NCBI GenBank assembly: GCA_005787865.1
Contig: SXZN01000035.1
Span: 1 to 9,437 of the forward strand
Direction: 5' to 3'
DNA length: 9,437 bases
From: Opitutaceae bacterium
GTDB lineage: Bacteria; Verrucomicrobiota; Verrucomicrobiia; Opitutales; Opitutaceae
Shown here: positions 1 to 7,252 of the stretch, piece after piece
Layout of the letters: every line of letters starts with the position of its first letter
How positions within the stretch are numbered: the stretch's first letter is position 1
The notes under the pieces: model-generated
Databases searched by the model: none
The model's input: only the letters and a program-made list of their open reading frames with translations
Told to the model about the DNA's origin: nothing
Translations under genes and position numbers: made by a program

Positions 1-1247
1 AGCATGACGCCGTTGTTCATGCGCTGCGGAAAAAACCACGTCTGGGCGCGCCCAGCGGCGGCCACAAATATTTTTTGCGCTAACTCGGTCAGGGGAATAT
101 AAGAAAAACACGCCACCAAAGCCCCCAAGATGAGCAGACCCCAAAATACATAGCGGCCCGCGCCCGAAGGGGCTGGCGGGGCCACGGGCAGTGGTCGGAC
201 GACTGGTTGAAAATACGGCAGATGAGTCAGCAGTAAATGCGCCAAGGGGACCAAGCCGAGAAACGCAGCCACGAGCGATACGAGGGTCAGTAATTCTTTC
301 CACAGCCACACTTGATCATCGCTCGCGAGATTGCTGGTGCGACCAAAGGCCTGGGTAAAATATTCGAGCTGATGCGCCGTGGCCTCGCGGCTGTACGGCT
401 GGAAGGGATGCAGCGTCCGCTCATTATGCACCACGCGTAAATTGCGCGCTGCGGCTGTCCCGTAGTAATGATTCAGCGCGACCTCCGTGGGCGCGGCTTC
501 ACCCGGGCCAAGCGCTGAATTAATTAACCGTAACGCCTCTGGGGCGCGGCGCATGTCGCCATTTTGTAATTCGTTGCGGTACGCGCCTTCATCAAAAAAA
601 GCGTAACTAAAACCGACGTGGGACCGGACATTCTTGAGAGTTTTCGCCGTGAGCGATAACGCGTAACCCGAGATGTACACGGCATGCAATTTACTCGGGC
701 GACCTAAGCGCAAAGCCTCTTGGCCAAAATAACTGGCGCCTTGCAGCACCGCGTTGCCCCCCGCCGAATGACCCGTCGCGCCGATTTTTGCTTGGTCAAT
801 GTAGTTAAGATTTTCCGTGGTGGCGGCATAGTTTACCACCGCGAATAACCCATAGCCTTCGGTGGTGGCGGACTGGGCGGTCGCCGAGGAACTTGAGCCA
901 CCCTGAGCGTACGGATCGAGCGCGATAACCACCAGGCCCCGCCGCGCCAGTTCGAGGGAAATATTAGCCAGCGATTCTTTGGAGCGCTGAAACCCGGGCA
1001 CGACAATAACCAGCGGAGCCGGTTGCTTACTCGTAGCTGAGCGGGGCCGGAAAAGATCGGCGACCAACCACTGCCCATTCTGGGTGGGGATCTTGAGATC
1101 CATGACCTGCACCCGCCCACCAGAATTCTGAATCAGTGAAGCCAGCAAACTGGCCACCACCACCACGAGGGTACAGGCCAGCAACTGCCTTTGGCTTCGG
1201 CTGGTATTACCCGGGATAGGCACGCGCAGCGGCACAGCGTCAGACAT
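1..1247 (-). CDS. membrane-anchored alpha/beta hydrolase, 3' end off the window
   Basis: Starting at the ATG at 1247-1245, the frame stays open for 415 codons to the window edge, so the C-terminus is missing. Residues about 21-40 form a hydrophobic segment, likely an N-terminal anchor or uncleaved signal. An alpha/beta hydrolase core follows: the strand LVIVVPGF (about 79-86) carries the oxyanion region, DPYAQGG lies near 111-117, and the nucleophile elbow GHSAGG (159-164) puts the catalytic serine at Ser161. Two more hydrophobic segments (about 317-340 and 365-385) show a membrane-bound C-terminal part that probably continues past the edge. Seen directly: the frame, GHSAGG and the hydrophobic segments. 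Inferred: a serine esterase or peptidase-like enzyme at the inner membrane facing the periplasm; the substrate is unknown. It lies downstream of the TonB receptor gene on the same strand, but a terminator-like structure and its own promoter candidate lie between them. There is no Shine-Dalgarno before the ATG. The acid and histidine of the triad were not assigned. Confidence 0.85.
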   Translation of the reverse strand, partial: MSDAVPLRVPIPGNTSRSQRQLLACTLVVVVASLLASLIQNSGGRVQVMDLKIPTQNGQWLVADLFRPRSATSKQPAPLVIVVPGFQRSKESLANISLELARRGLVVIALDPYAQGGSSSSATAQSATTEGYGLFAVVNYAATTENLNYIDQAKIGATGHSAGGNAVLQGASYFGQEALRLGRPSKLHAVYISGYALSLTAKTLKNVRSHVGFSYAFFDEGAYRNELQNGDMRRAPEALRLINSALGPGEAAPTEVALNHYYGTAAARNLRVVHNERTLHPFQPYSREATAHQLEYFTQAFGRTSNLASDDQVWLWKELLTLVSLVAAFLGLVPLAHLLLTHLPYFQPVVRPLPVAPPAPSGAGRYVFWGLLILGALVACFSYIPLTELAQKIFVAAAGRAQTWFFPQRMNNGVM

Positions 1248-1263
1248 AATAAAGACGAACTAA

Positions 1264-1292
1264 ATTAAACACCATTGACCTACGTTCAGCAA
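1264..1292 (-). promoter_or_regulatory. candidate sigma-70-like promoter for the membrane hydrolase, near-leaderless
   Basis: Read on the minus strand, TTGCTG (1292-1287) and TTTAAT (1269-1264) are separated by exactly 17 bases. The -10 hexamer matches TATAAT at 5 of 6 positions; the -35 matches only its TTG half. The predicted start near 1257 gives a leader of about 10 nt before the ATG at 1247, which fits the absent Shine-Dalgarno. It sits just after the terminator-like structure, as expected for an independent promoter. This is pattern matching only. Confidence 0.4.
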
Positions 1293-1376
1293 AAACGCGG
1301 GCAGGGTTGCCGTCAGCGGGGTGCTACTCATTTAAGCGTAGCGCCCCGCCGCGTGATTTAATCACGCCCCCTGCCC
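1291..1376 (-). terminator. branched terminator-like structure after the TonB receptor gene
   Basis: On the minus strand, after the receptor stop codon, an outer stem pairs GGGCAGGG (1376-1369) with CCCTGCCC (1306-1299). A T-run of five at 1295-1291 follows three bases later. Inside the outer stem are two further hairpins. The first is ATCACGC/GCGTGAT (1361-1367 with 1351-1357, 3-nt loop). The second is a 12-base stem with one internal mismatch (1338-1349 with 1316-1327, 10-nt loop). The mismatch is C/A on the minus-strand RNA but would be a U-G wobble on the plus-strand RNA. A GC-rich closing stem followed by U residues is the classic intrinsic-terminator layout; the three-way arrangement is unusual. 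It could instead be an mRNA-stabilising 3' end or an attenuator controlling read-through into the membrane hydrolase. Confidence 0.6.
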
Positions 1377-1392
1377 AGAAAAATTTGCCGGA

Positions 1393-4300
1393 TTAGAGCT
1401 TTTTGGTCAGTTGGAGCGACCAAGACTGACCGCGGGCCATTAAATTATAGATTGCCGGATCATAGCCGCGTGAATCGCTCGAGAGCGGTGGCTTGGTGTT
1501 GCGCAGATTAATGACGCCGAGGCGAATCGTGGTGTCATTAGTCCACTTATTTCTCGTGCGCAAACGATAGGAGATATTCGCGTTGTAGGTAATCGAATCA
1601 CTGACGCGGTAACGATAGACGGTGGTGCTATTCGTGACCACGGGCACGATGTAGTTCGGCGCACCAAGCGAATCATAGATCGCTTGAGTTGTCGTGGCCC
1701 CGCTATCGCTATAGTCGCCGATATAATAAGCCGAGAGGCCGGCGCTCCAAGCCGCGCGCCGCCAACCGAGCGAAGCGCTGCCGCGCCAGACTGGAGTAGC
1801 GCCGCCGACTGTAGAAGAATTGGTCCAGAGCAGATTAGTGCGCGAGGCCCCAGCGGAGTTATAAGCGTAAAAGTCGATGAGCTTAGTCCAGGTCGTGTTA
1901 AACGTGAAATTGCCGATGGCGGTGATGGGGAAACGGTAGTTCAAATCGAAATCAAAGCCGTTCACAAATTCCGATGCTTTATTGAAATAAGTCGTGCGCA
2001 GAATATCGATCGCGCCGACGACTGCTTTTTGATTACCGGCGGTCCGGGTGGAATTGTAGAGCGTGAAGGAATCACGATCGGCCGGCGTGACCGCCAAGCG
2101 CACGACGGCGCCATCCCCTTTGTAATTTGCGGTGCCGGAACCTAAATCGATCGAGCCAATCGCCTGCCCGGCCGCGAGGGCGGCCTGCGTGGCTACGTTC
2201 AGCGCTAAGTTGTCATCGGTAATCGAGCCCGCAGAAGCGATGACATTGGTTTGCGCAATCTCCCAGTAATCAACGCCGAAAGAGAGACCTTTAACCAGCG
2301 GCACCTCAATCACGATACCCGCCGACTTACCTTTGGATTCTTCGGGTTGAAGATTGGGATTACCCGCGGCCACGCTCCGGCGATTCGAGGGGCCGTCGGT
2401 CGTCAGACCGGTAACGCCGCTGCGATAAGTATCCGTGCTGCCCGTCACGGTGCGAATCAAGGTACCGGTGAAAAGTTGCGCTAAGTTAGGCGCATGAAAT
2501 CCCTCGTTGTAGGAACTGCGCACCATCGCCCAAGAAAAAGGCCGCCAGTTAACCCCGAGCTTGGGTTTGGTGGTATCACCAAAGTCAGAGTAACTCTCGA
2601 AGCGCGCCGAGGCCGACAACTCAAGGGAGCGCACCAGCGGTAAGCGGAATTTATTACCCACCAGCGGCAGGCTGGTCTCCACGTAAGCCGCCTCCACGTG
2701 ACGCGTACCGTGGGTGTCAGGGTTGGGGGAGAACCCGAGGAAATCGTTAGTGGATTCGTCTAAACCGGAGCCAGCCGGATTTAAGCCCGCGTAGGCTGGA
2801 CGCAGATCGTCATAGCCTTCGTAGCGCCACTCGCCCCCGACCGCTGCGCCGATCGCGTTGCCGCCCCAGATCGACAGCACATCGCCGGCCGCGCGAACGT
2901 CGCCGCTTGCCAATTTTGTAAAGCCCTCGCGAATAAATTTCGAGCGGAAGCCCGACTGCACCATCGAAGAATTAACGTACGGGCCCGTCACCACGAGGCC
3001 GCCGTTCTGCACGGCAAAGGTCCGCGTGAAAGGATTAAACGCCTTTAACGGATCGGTCTGGTTAATAGCGGCGATGAGCAGGCTCTTCCGGCTCGGGCCT
3101 GCCTCTTCATCGGTGACGTGAGCTTGCGAATAGAGTACCGCGCTCTCCCAGGTCCAGTTGTTGAAAAGCTTGCCGCGCAGCCCGGCGACCCCGCGATAGA
3201 TGGTATTGGTCACCGTGGCCGTGCGATCCATCAAATCAGTCAGGCGTTTATTAGTAATGGAGACAGCCGAAGGCGTCCCCGTCAGGCGGGCGGTGCCGTC
3301 GGTGTTAGCGGCGCCCGTGGTCGACCAGAAGCGCGTGCCAAAGGGATTCCACGGATTGGTGGCAGGCACGATAATGAAGCCATCGGTGCTCTGCGTGATC
3401 CCATCCGGCTCACGATAGGTCAGTGAATCTGCGCGATAGAAGCTTAGATCAGTGAAAAAAGTAATGCGGCTATTCAGGTCGTACTCGCCGCTGGCGAAAA
3501 TATTATAGCGCTTCGACTGAGGCTGGATCACGCGGTAGGCGTTGTTATTCCAGTAATAGTCATGCGTGATCCCAGCCCGGGAGGGCGCCGCGGTTAGAAA
3601 TTGCGCGCCGCCTAGCCCATTACCATTGGGGGCGAGATAAAATACGCCCGTCGCGGAAGCGAGGGTCGTCGGCACGCCCGTTGGCCGCGCCCCGGTGAAG
3701 CCGGTGACTGCCCCAAAGGCGTTGGTCGCCGTGATCGTGCCGAGCAGATAATTACCATATTCGCTGGTGGCGGAGCGCAGATTGAACGTGGTGTTCGTGG
3801 CGACATTCCACGGCGCCGGGGCGCGGTAGGTGTTGTCGGCCTCAGCTGAAAACTCCCGATCCCGTGCAAACATCGCTTGGCGCGTATAGTAATCAGCCAC
3901 GATCATGCCGCGACCCTTCCCATTAGAAAAATCGAAACCGTGCGTGAGCGTGGAGCGAAATTCCGCCCCGTCGCGATAATTAGTCTCCCCGTAGCGCAAT
4001 TGTAGCTCGGTGCCGTTATAGTTACGGCGCGTAATATAGTTAATAACCCCCGCTACCGCGTCGGTGCCGTAAATCGAGGAAGCGCCATCGCGCAACACGT
4101 CGATATGATCGAGGCCGCGATTCGGCAGTTGGTTCACGTTGGTTGAGAGCGTGGGGACCCCGGCCTCCGATTGACTGATCGGGTGCGGGGCGAGCCGGCG
4201 GCCATTCAACAAGATGAGCGTGTTGCTGGAAGGGATGCCGCGCAATGAAACCGTGGCGTTGTCGCCGCGCGCGGTGGCGCCCAGCGTGGCGGTTTCGTTG

Positions 4301-4590
4301 CCAGGCAAACCGGTGACTTGCGGGAGCGAAGTAAGCAGATCGGCCGCTTGCGCAGCGTCGCGAACTTCCATGGCGTCTTGGTCGATGACTGTGACCGGGA
4401 GGGTCTTCTCCGCGTCGAGGCGCTTAATATTAGAACCCGTGACGGTGAAAGTCTGGAGTACCACCGTCTCTTCTTTGGGACTCTGGGCCGCGGTCGGGCT
4501 CAATTGAGCTTGGGCTGAAGAAAGGCTGGCGGCAAAAGCCAGCAGGGCGAGATTGCTCGCGCGACGAAGTGTATAGGGTGTTAGGTTCAT
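1393..4590 (-). CDS. TonB-dependent outer-membrane receptor
   Basis: A 1065-residue protein. Residues 1-28 form a signal peptide ending SSAQA, probably cut before Gln29. A short linker holds a possible TonB box (ETVVLQTFTV, 41-50). The plug domain spans about 52-190, with typical motifs: SLRGIPSSNTLILLNGRR (115-132), then IDVLRDGASSIYGTDAVAGVINYITRR in 163-189. The remainder, about 195-1065, is rich in alternating aromatic and polar residues typical of a 22-strand beta barrel. The last residues, SWSLQLTKKL, form a final strand ending in Leu rather than the common terminal Phe. Family knowledge: such receptors import scarce ligands (metal chelates, vitamins, oligosaccharides) across the outer membrane using TonB-ExbBD energy. 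The gene starts 20 bp after a secreted alpha/beta hydrolase gene, suggesting co-transcription and a ligand processed by that enzyme. No SusD-like partner or sigma/anti-sigma pair is visible, so neither ligand nor regulator can be inferred. No recognisable Shine-Dalgarno precedes the ATG. Confidence 0.93.
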   Translation of the reverse strand: MNLTPYTLRRASNLALLAFAASLSSAQAQLSPTAAQSPKEETVVLQTFTVTGSNIKRLDAEKTLPVTVIDQDAMEVRDAAQAADLLTSLPQVTGLPGNETATLGATARGDNATVSLRGIPSSNTLILLNGRRLAPHPISQSEAGVPTLSTNVNQLPNRGLDHIDVLRDGASSIYGTDAVAGVINYITRRNYNGTELQLRYGETNYRDGAEFRSTLTHGFDFSNGKGRGMIVADYYTRQAMFARDREFSAEADNTYRAPAPWNVATNTTFNLRSATSEYGNYLLGTITATNAFGAVTGFTGARPTGVPTTLASATGVFYLAPNGNGLGGAQFLTAAPSRAGITHDYYWNNNAYRVIQPQSKRYNIFASGEYDLNSRITFFTDLSFYRADSLTYREPDGITQSTDGFIIVPATNPWNPFGTRFWSTTGAANTDGTARLTGTPSAVSITNKRLTDLMDRTATVTNTIYRGVAGLRGKLFNNWTWESAVLYSQAHVTDEEAGPSRKSLLIAAINQTDPLKAFNPFTRTFAVQNGGLVVTGPYVNSSMVQSGFRSKFIREGFTKLASGDVRAAGDVLSIWGGNAIGAAVGGEWRYEGYDDLRPAYAGLNPAGSGLDESTNDFLGFSPNPDTHGTRHVEAAYVETSLPLVGNKFRLPLVRSLELSASARFESYSDFGDTTKPKLGVNWRPFSWAMVRSSYNEGFHAPNLAQLFTGTLIRTVTGSTDTYRSGVTGLTTDGPSNRRSVAAGNPNLQPEESKGKSAGIVIEVPLVKGLSFGVDYWEIAQTNVIASAGSITDDNLALNVATQAALAAGQAIGSIDLGSGTANYKGDGAVVRLAVTPADRDSFTLYNSTRTAGNQKAVVGAIDILRTTYFNKASEFVNGFDFDLNYRFPITAIGNFTFNTTWTKLIDFYAYNSAGASRTNLLWTNSSTVGGATPVWRGSASLGWRRAAWSAGLSAYYIGDYSDSGATTTQAIYDSLGAPNYIVPVVTNSTTVYRYRVSDSITYNANISYRLRTRNKWTNDTTIRLGVINLRNTKPPLSSDSRGYDPAIYNLMARGQSWSLQLTKKL

Positions 4591-4610
4591 AGGTGTCAGG
4601 GTTGACTAAG

Positions 4611-5483
4611 TTAAAGACTGAAAAGTGGCAAGAGGTGTTGCAGCGCCGATGGGGCCATCCCCTGGTTCGAGTGCTTCACATTAGGCACGGTGGCTAAGGT
4701 CCAATTAAAAGGCGTGTTCAGCGCCGCGGCCGCGGCCTTGGCGTGCGTAAAGAAATAGTGGCCGCGCGCAAAACGATAGAGACCTTGCGCATTAGCTTCC
4801 GGGGTATGGCGAAGACTTTTATGCTGCGGATCAATATCGGCCTCGCCCAACAGCACCACCAGCGGACGCGCAAATGCCGTCCGGAGCGCCGCCTCGTTCA
4901 AAACAGTCCCCTTAAGTCCGTAGGGAAAAGCAGTGGTCAATTCGGGCAGCATATACCAACCCGCATTGGCCGCGATGAGCCGAGTCACCCGCGCCTCTGG
5001 TATAAAATACAAAAATCGCTGCACAAATTGCGCCCCAGCCGAATGGCCATAGATTAGGTAATCATTGCGCTGACTGCCCAAGCGCTCCCGGACGGCGTCG
5101 AAGATCGGCTCGATCATGCTATAGGACCATTGGGCCCGCGGCACGGGGTGGCCGCTGGCATCAAATAAATTGCCAGAATTAAAGGCCTCCTCGCCGGGAA
5201 ATTCAGTTTTGGAGAACTCTGGCACCACCAGCAGGATTTTTTTCTGCTCAGCCAGTTCCACCCAATCATGTAAATATTCCTCGGCATTACGCCCCACCCC
5301 ATGAATCACAAACAGCACCGGCGCATCTGCCGCAGCTCCGGCCGGACGATAATGCCACACGGTTAATTTATGGCCACCACTGGAGAAGAGGAAACTCCCC
5401 CGCGTCGCCGACTCCGTCCCGAGCGCCGTCAGGCTCAAGCCAACTAAACCGAGGGCAAAGAAGAGGAGCCAAAAGCAACGCAT
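4611..5483 (-). CDS. secreted alpha/beta hydrolase (esterase-like)
   Basis: A 290-residue protein with an N-terminal signal peptide (about 1-22, MRCFWLLFFALGL onward). The alpha/beta-hydrolase core is complete: strand VLFVIHGVGRN (56-66) with the HG oxyanion motif, nucleophile elbow GHSAG (146-150) giving Ser148, acidic candidates Asp216 or Asp218 in LLGEADIDP, and catalytic His271 in VKHSNQGM near the C-terminus. The spacing of these elements fits the fold, so the enzyme should be active. The style resembles polyhydroxybutyrate-depolymerase or feruloyl-esterase-like hydrolases, but the substrate cannot be assigned. It would act in the periplasm or outside the cell. It is the first gene of a likely two-gene transcript with the TonB receptor, whose ATG follows its stop by 20 bp. 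One hypothesis is that it cleaves an ester in the receptor's ligand, as siderophore esterases or glycan acetyl/feruloyl esterases do. No Shine-Dalgarno is visible before the ATG. This ATG opens directly onto the signal peptide, which supports the choice of start. Confidence 0.88.
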   Translation of the reverse strand: MRCFWLLFFALGLVGLSLTALGTESATRGSFLFSSGGHKLTVWHYRPAGAAADAPVLFVIHGVGRNAEEYLHDWVELAEQKKILLVVPEFSKTEFPGEEAFNSGNLFDASGHPVPRAQWSYSMIEPIFDAVRERLGSQRNDYLIYGHSAGAQFVQRFLYFIPEARVTRLIAANAGWYMLPELTTAFPYGLKGTVLNEAALRTAFARPLVVLLGEADIDPQHKSLRHTPEANAQGLYRFARGHYFFTHAKAAAAALNTPFNWTLATVPNVKHSNQGMAPSALQHLLPLFSL

Positions 5484-5707
5484 GCGTAAAGGGTGATGGC
5501 AGAAAGGAAGATGGATTGATGGGGCCTGCGATCAGCCGCGTTAGACCCACAAGATAATGTACGAAAATCCTGAATGAACCACTCGTTCTATTATTGTCTA
5601 GCTAAACTCCCCTGCTGGGATGGCGCAGTTATAGGTAAGGCTCCCGCCGAGCTAACTCCTTAGCTACTAAGGCCGAGGCGCCCTAGCGTTAAGACCGCAG
5701 CCGCCAG
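5484..5707. other. non-coding gap with small inverted repeats
   Basis: No credible gene is visible between the CDF stop and the secreted hydrolase start. The gap must hold the promoter of the hydrolase-receptor unit; minus-strand matches to -10 consensus exist (CATTAT, AATAAT) but none has a convincing -35. Structured elements include CCTTAG/CTAAGG with a 3-nt loop (5658-5663 with 5667-5672) and GCTC/GAGC with a 5-nt loop (5640-5643 with 5649-5652). These two hairpins are enclosed by a possible GGCGC/GCGCC stem (5622-5626 with 5678-5682). The words AGCTAAACTCC (from 5600) and AGCTAACTCC (from 5650) are near-repeats. I recognise no riboswitch family. Confidence 0.45.
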
Positions 5708-6616
5708 TCACAGGCCAGCGGCGGGCTCGATATGCACCGTCACATCGCTGATACGATGACTCGCCGAAGCGATGAGTGCATCTTTGACGGCGTGCGCGAT
5801 GCCGTGGCCTTCACGCACGGTTAAATCACCGTCCACCCGCACTTGAATATCCACAAGGTGACTGAGTCCACTTTTGCGCATCCGCACTTTATCGAGCGCC
5901 CGCACCCCCGATACCGCGAGGGCGAGCGCCCGCACCTCATTTTCGAAATTCTGCGGTGCGGCCGTGTCCATCACATCGCCGAGGGCCTGCATAAACATAC
6001 TAAAGCCATTGAAGGCGATGATCACACAGCCAAATAAAGCCGCCCAGTCATCAGCCGTTTCCCAACCAGCACCGCCCCAAAGCGCGATACTAATACCCAC
6101 AAAGGCCGCGCCCGAAGTGATGGCGTCAGACCAATGATGCATGGCCTCGATGCCCAGCGCCGTGCTCCCCACCTCTTCGCCCGCCAGCCCCATGCGCCGC
6201 GAGAACCATGTTTTTGCAACGATTACGCCAGCTAACACTAATAAGGTCCACCAGGCCGGACCTTGATGGGGCGTCCGAATTTCATGGATGGCATGCGAGG
6301 CGACCCAACCAGCCATCACAAAAATAACTAAGGCGACCACCAACCCAACGAGCGGCTCCGCTTTGCCGTGCCCGTAAGGATGATTCGCATCTGGCGGACG
6401 CGCCGCCACCCGAAAACCCGCCCACACCAGCGTCGAAGATAAAATATCGAGCATAGACTCCGCCGCATCCGCAATCAGCGCATAGGTGTGGCCGAATATG
6501 CCCCCCGCTAATTTCACCACCGCCAGCACGGCGTTTAGCCCAATGCCCCGCAGCACCAAGCGCGCACTGTTATTTGCGCGCTGTGCAACCGCTTGATGCA
6601 CATCGGACGGCTTCAT
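5708..6616 (-). CDS. cation diffusion facilitator (CDF) family divalent-metal exporter
   Basis: A 302-residue inner-membrane antiporter of the CDF family, which exports Zn2+, Fe2+, Co2+ or related ions in exchange for protons. Visible family marks: a TM1-TM2 region with FGHTYALIADAAESMLDI (41-58), where Glu53 and Asp57 lie at the TM2 metal-site positions; the conserved loop DANHPYGHGKAEP (76-88); TM5 with MHHWSDAITS (159-168), where His160 and Asp164 complete the metal site; and a cytoplasmic C-terminal domain (about 225-302) of the usual beta-alpha-beta-beta type ending DVTVHIEP. Length is normal for the family. The frame can be extended upstream to 6712, but the extra 32 residues are basic, unlike the family and overlap the divergent gene's upstream region, so I chose the ATG at 6616. 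The TM2 site has Glu where Asp or His is usual. Metal specificity is not certain; zinc or iron is most likely. It is transcribed away from the ACT-domain gene. Confidence 0.92.
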   Translation of the reverse strand: MKPSDVHQAVAQRANNSARLVLRGIGLNAVLAVVKLAGGIFGHTYALIADAAESMLDILSSTLVWAGFRVAARPPDANHPYGHGKAEPLVGLVVALVIFVMAGWVASHAIHEIRTPHQGPAWWTLLVLAGVIVAKTWFSRRMGLAGEEVGSTALGIEAMHHWSDAITSGAAFVGISIALWGGAGWETADDWAALFGCVIIAFNGFSMFMQALGDVMDTAAPQNFENEVRALALAVSGVRALDKVRMRKSGLSHLVDIQVRVDGDLTVREGHGIAHAVKDALIASASHRISDVTVHIEPAAGL

Positions 6617-6753
6617 CCTAGAGCGCGGAAATCTGCTGATAAAAAACCATGCCGCACGTTGGGTGCTCACCGCACGACACTCAAGCCTCCTGTCGGCCGC
6701 GCACGTCGGCATTGACCGCCACCCGCCACCGCGACATACAGCAGTCGCCGTTT
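6617..6753. promoter_or_regulatory. divergent intergenic region between the CDF exporter and ACT-domain genes
   Basis: These 137 bases must contain the 5' regulatory sequences of both divergent genes if each has its own promoter. Extended open frames enter the gap from both sides (to 6712 on minus, from 6649 on plus) and overlap each other. Their translations are low-complexity, Arg/Pro/Ala-rich and unlike either family, so I treat them as non-coding. I see no clear palindromic operator such as a Zur or Fur box. Confidence 0.55.
6712..6740 (+). promoter_or_regulatory. candidate promoter for the ACT-domain gene, near-leaderless
   Basis: TTGACC (6712-6717; 5 of 6 matches to the -35 consensus) is followed after 17 bases by CATACA (6735-6740; 3 of 6 to the -10 consensus). 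A start about 7 bases later leaves a leader of only about 7 nt before the ATG at 6754, which fits the lack of a Shine-Dalgarno. The -10 match is poor, so this is tentative. Confidence 0.3.
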
Positions 6754-7209
6754 ATGTCTGACACCGCCACCCCGCTCGCCACTGATCCGGTAAAGCAATT
6801 CTCGGTTTTTTTACCGAATCGCGTCGGCCAGCTTTATGATCTGACGGCCTTACTCGCGAAGCATAACGTGCACGTGATGGCGATGACCACTCTCGACACG
6901 ACGGATTGTGCGATTGATCGATTAATCGTGGATGACCCTGACCGCGCCCGGGAATTGATGGCGGCCACTAATTTTGCTTACACCGAATGCGAAGTGCTGG
7001 CCGTAGAGATTTCCGATGAATCGCAACTGCAAGGCGTGCTGAAGGCGCTGCTCACGGTGGAAATTAACATTCATTATCTCTATTCTTTTTTTATGCGGCC
7101 CGAGGGAAAATCGGCTCTCGCACTCAGTGTGGAAGATAATGATCTCGCGGCGAGCGCGCTCAATACGCGCGGCTACAAGGTGCTGACTCAGCGGGATATT
7201 TCGCGCTGA
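6754..7209 (+). CDS. tandem ACT-domain protein, probable small-molecule sensor
   Basis: A 151-residue soluble cytoplasmic protein made of two ACT domains and nothing else. ACT 1 spans about 15-80 and begins with VFLPNRVGQLYDL, the ligand-binding turn usually written N-x-P-G-x-L, here with Val in place of Pro. ACT 2 spans about 82-146 and begins VEISDESQLQGVLKAL, without the Gly of that turn, so its site looks degenerate. The ends of the domains (AIDRLIVDDPDRA, LALSVEDNDLAASAL) fit the repeat well. Family knowledge: stand-alone ACT pairs of this size are widespread and presumed to bind amino acids or related molecules to control enzymes, often without a known partner. I chose the ATG at 6754 because the fold begins a few residues later; the 35-residue upstream extension from 6649 has no family resemblance. 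No enzyme gene is joined to it here: the divergent CDF exporter and convergent DUF3299 gene are its neighbours, so its target is unknown. Confidence 0.85.
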   Translation: MSDTATPLATDPVKQFSVFLPNRVGQLYDLTALLAKHNVHVMAMTTLDTTDCAIDRLIVDDPDRARELMAATNFAYTECEVLAVEISDESQLQGVLKALLTVEINIHYLYSFFMRPEGKSALALSVEDNDLAASALNTRGYKVLTQRDISR

Positions 7210-7252
7210 AGGCGGGAGCCGTTGTCTCAGCACTCCAAGGCCAGGCGGCGCG

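Noticed and set aside
833..1120. A 95-codon minus-strand open frame
   Set aside because: It is an out-of-frame shadow of the membrane hydrolase, which is open across the region and carries GHSAGG.
1684..2145. Open frame of 153 codons on the plus strand
   Set aside because: It is antisense to the TonB receptor barrel, has no recognisable domain, and the receptor frame is unambiguous.
2858..3426. Several plus-strand open frames inside the receptor gene
   Set aside because: They overlap one another and the receptor, with biased Arg/Pro/Ala composition typical of GC-rich antisense frames.
5638..5672. tRNA-like D-arm on the minus strand (TTAGCTCGGCGGGAGCC)
   Set aside because: No anticodon stem, T-loop (TTCGAAT type) or 7-bp acceptor stem can be placed around it.
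5484..5707. Integron attC-like or known riboswitch element
   Set aside because: The core-site words (RYYYAAC, GTTRRRY) do not occur in matching pairs, and I find no conserved core of a familiar riboswitch.
6617..6712. N-terminal extension of the CDF exporter to an upstream ATG at 6712
   Set aside because: The extra 32 residues are not family-like and overlap the competing upstream extension of the divergent ACT gene. The ATG at 6616 gives a normal length.
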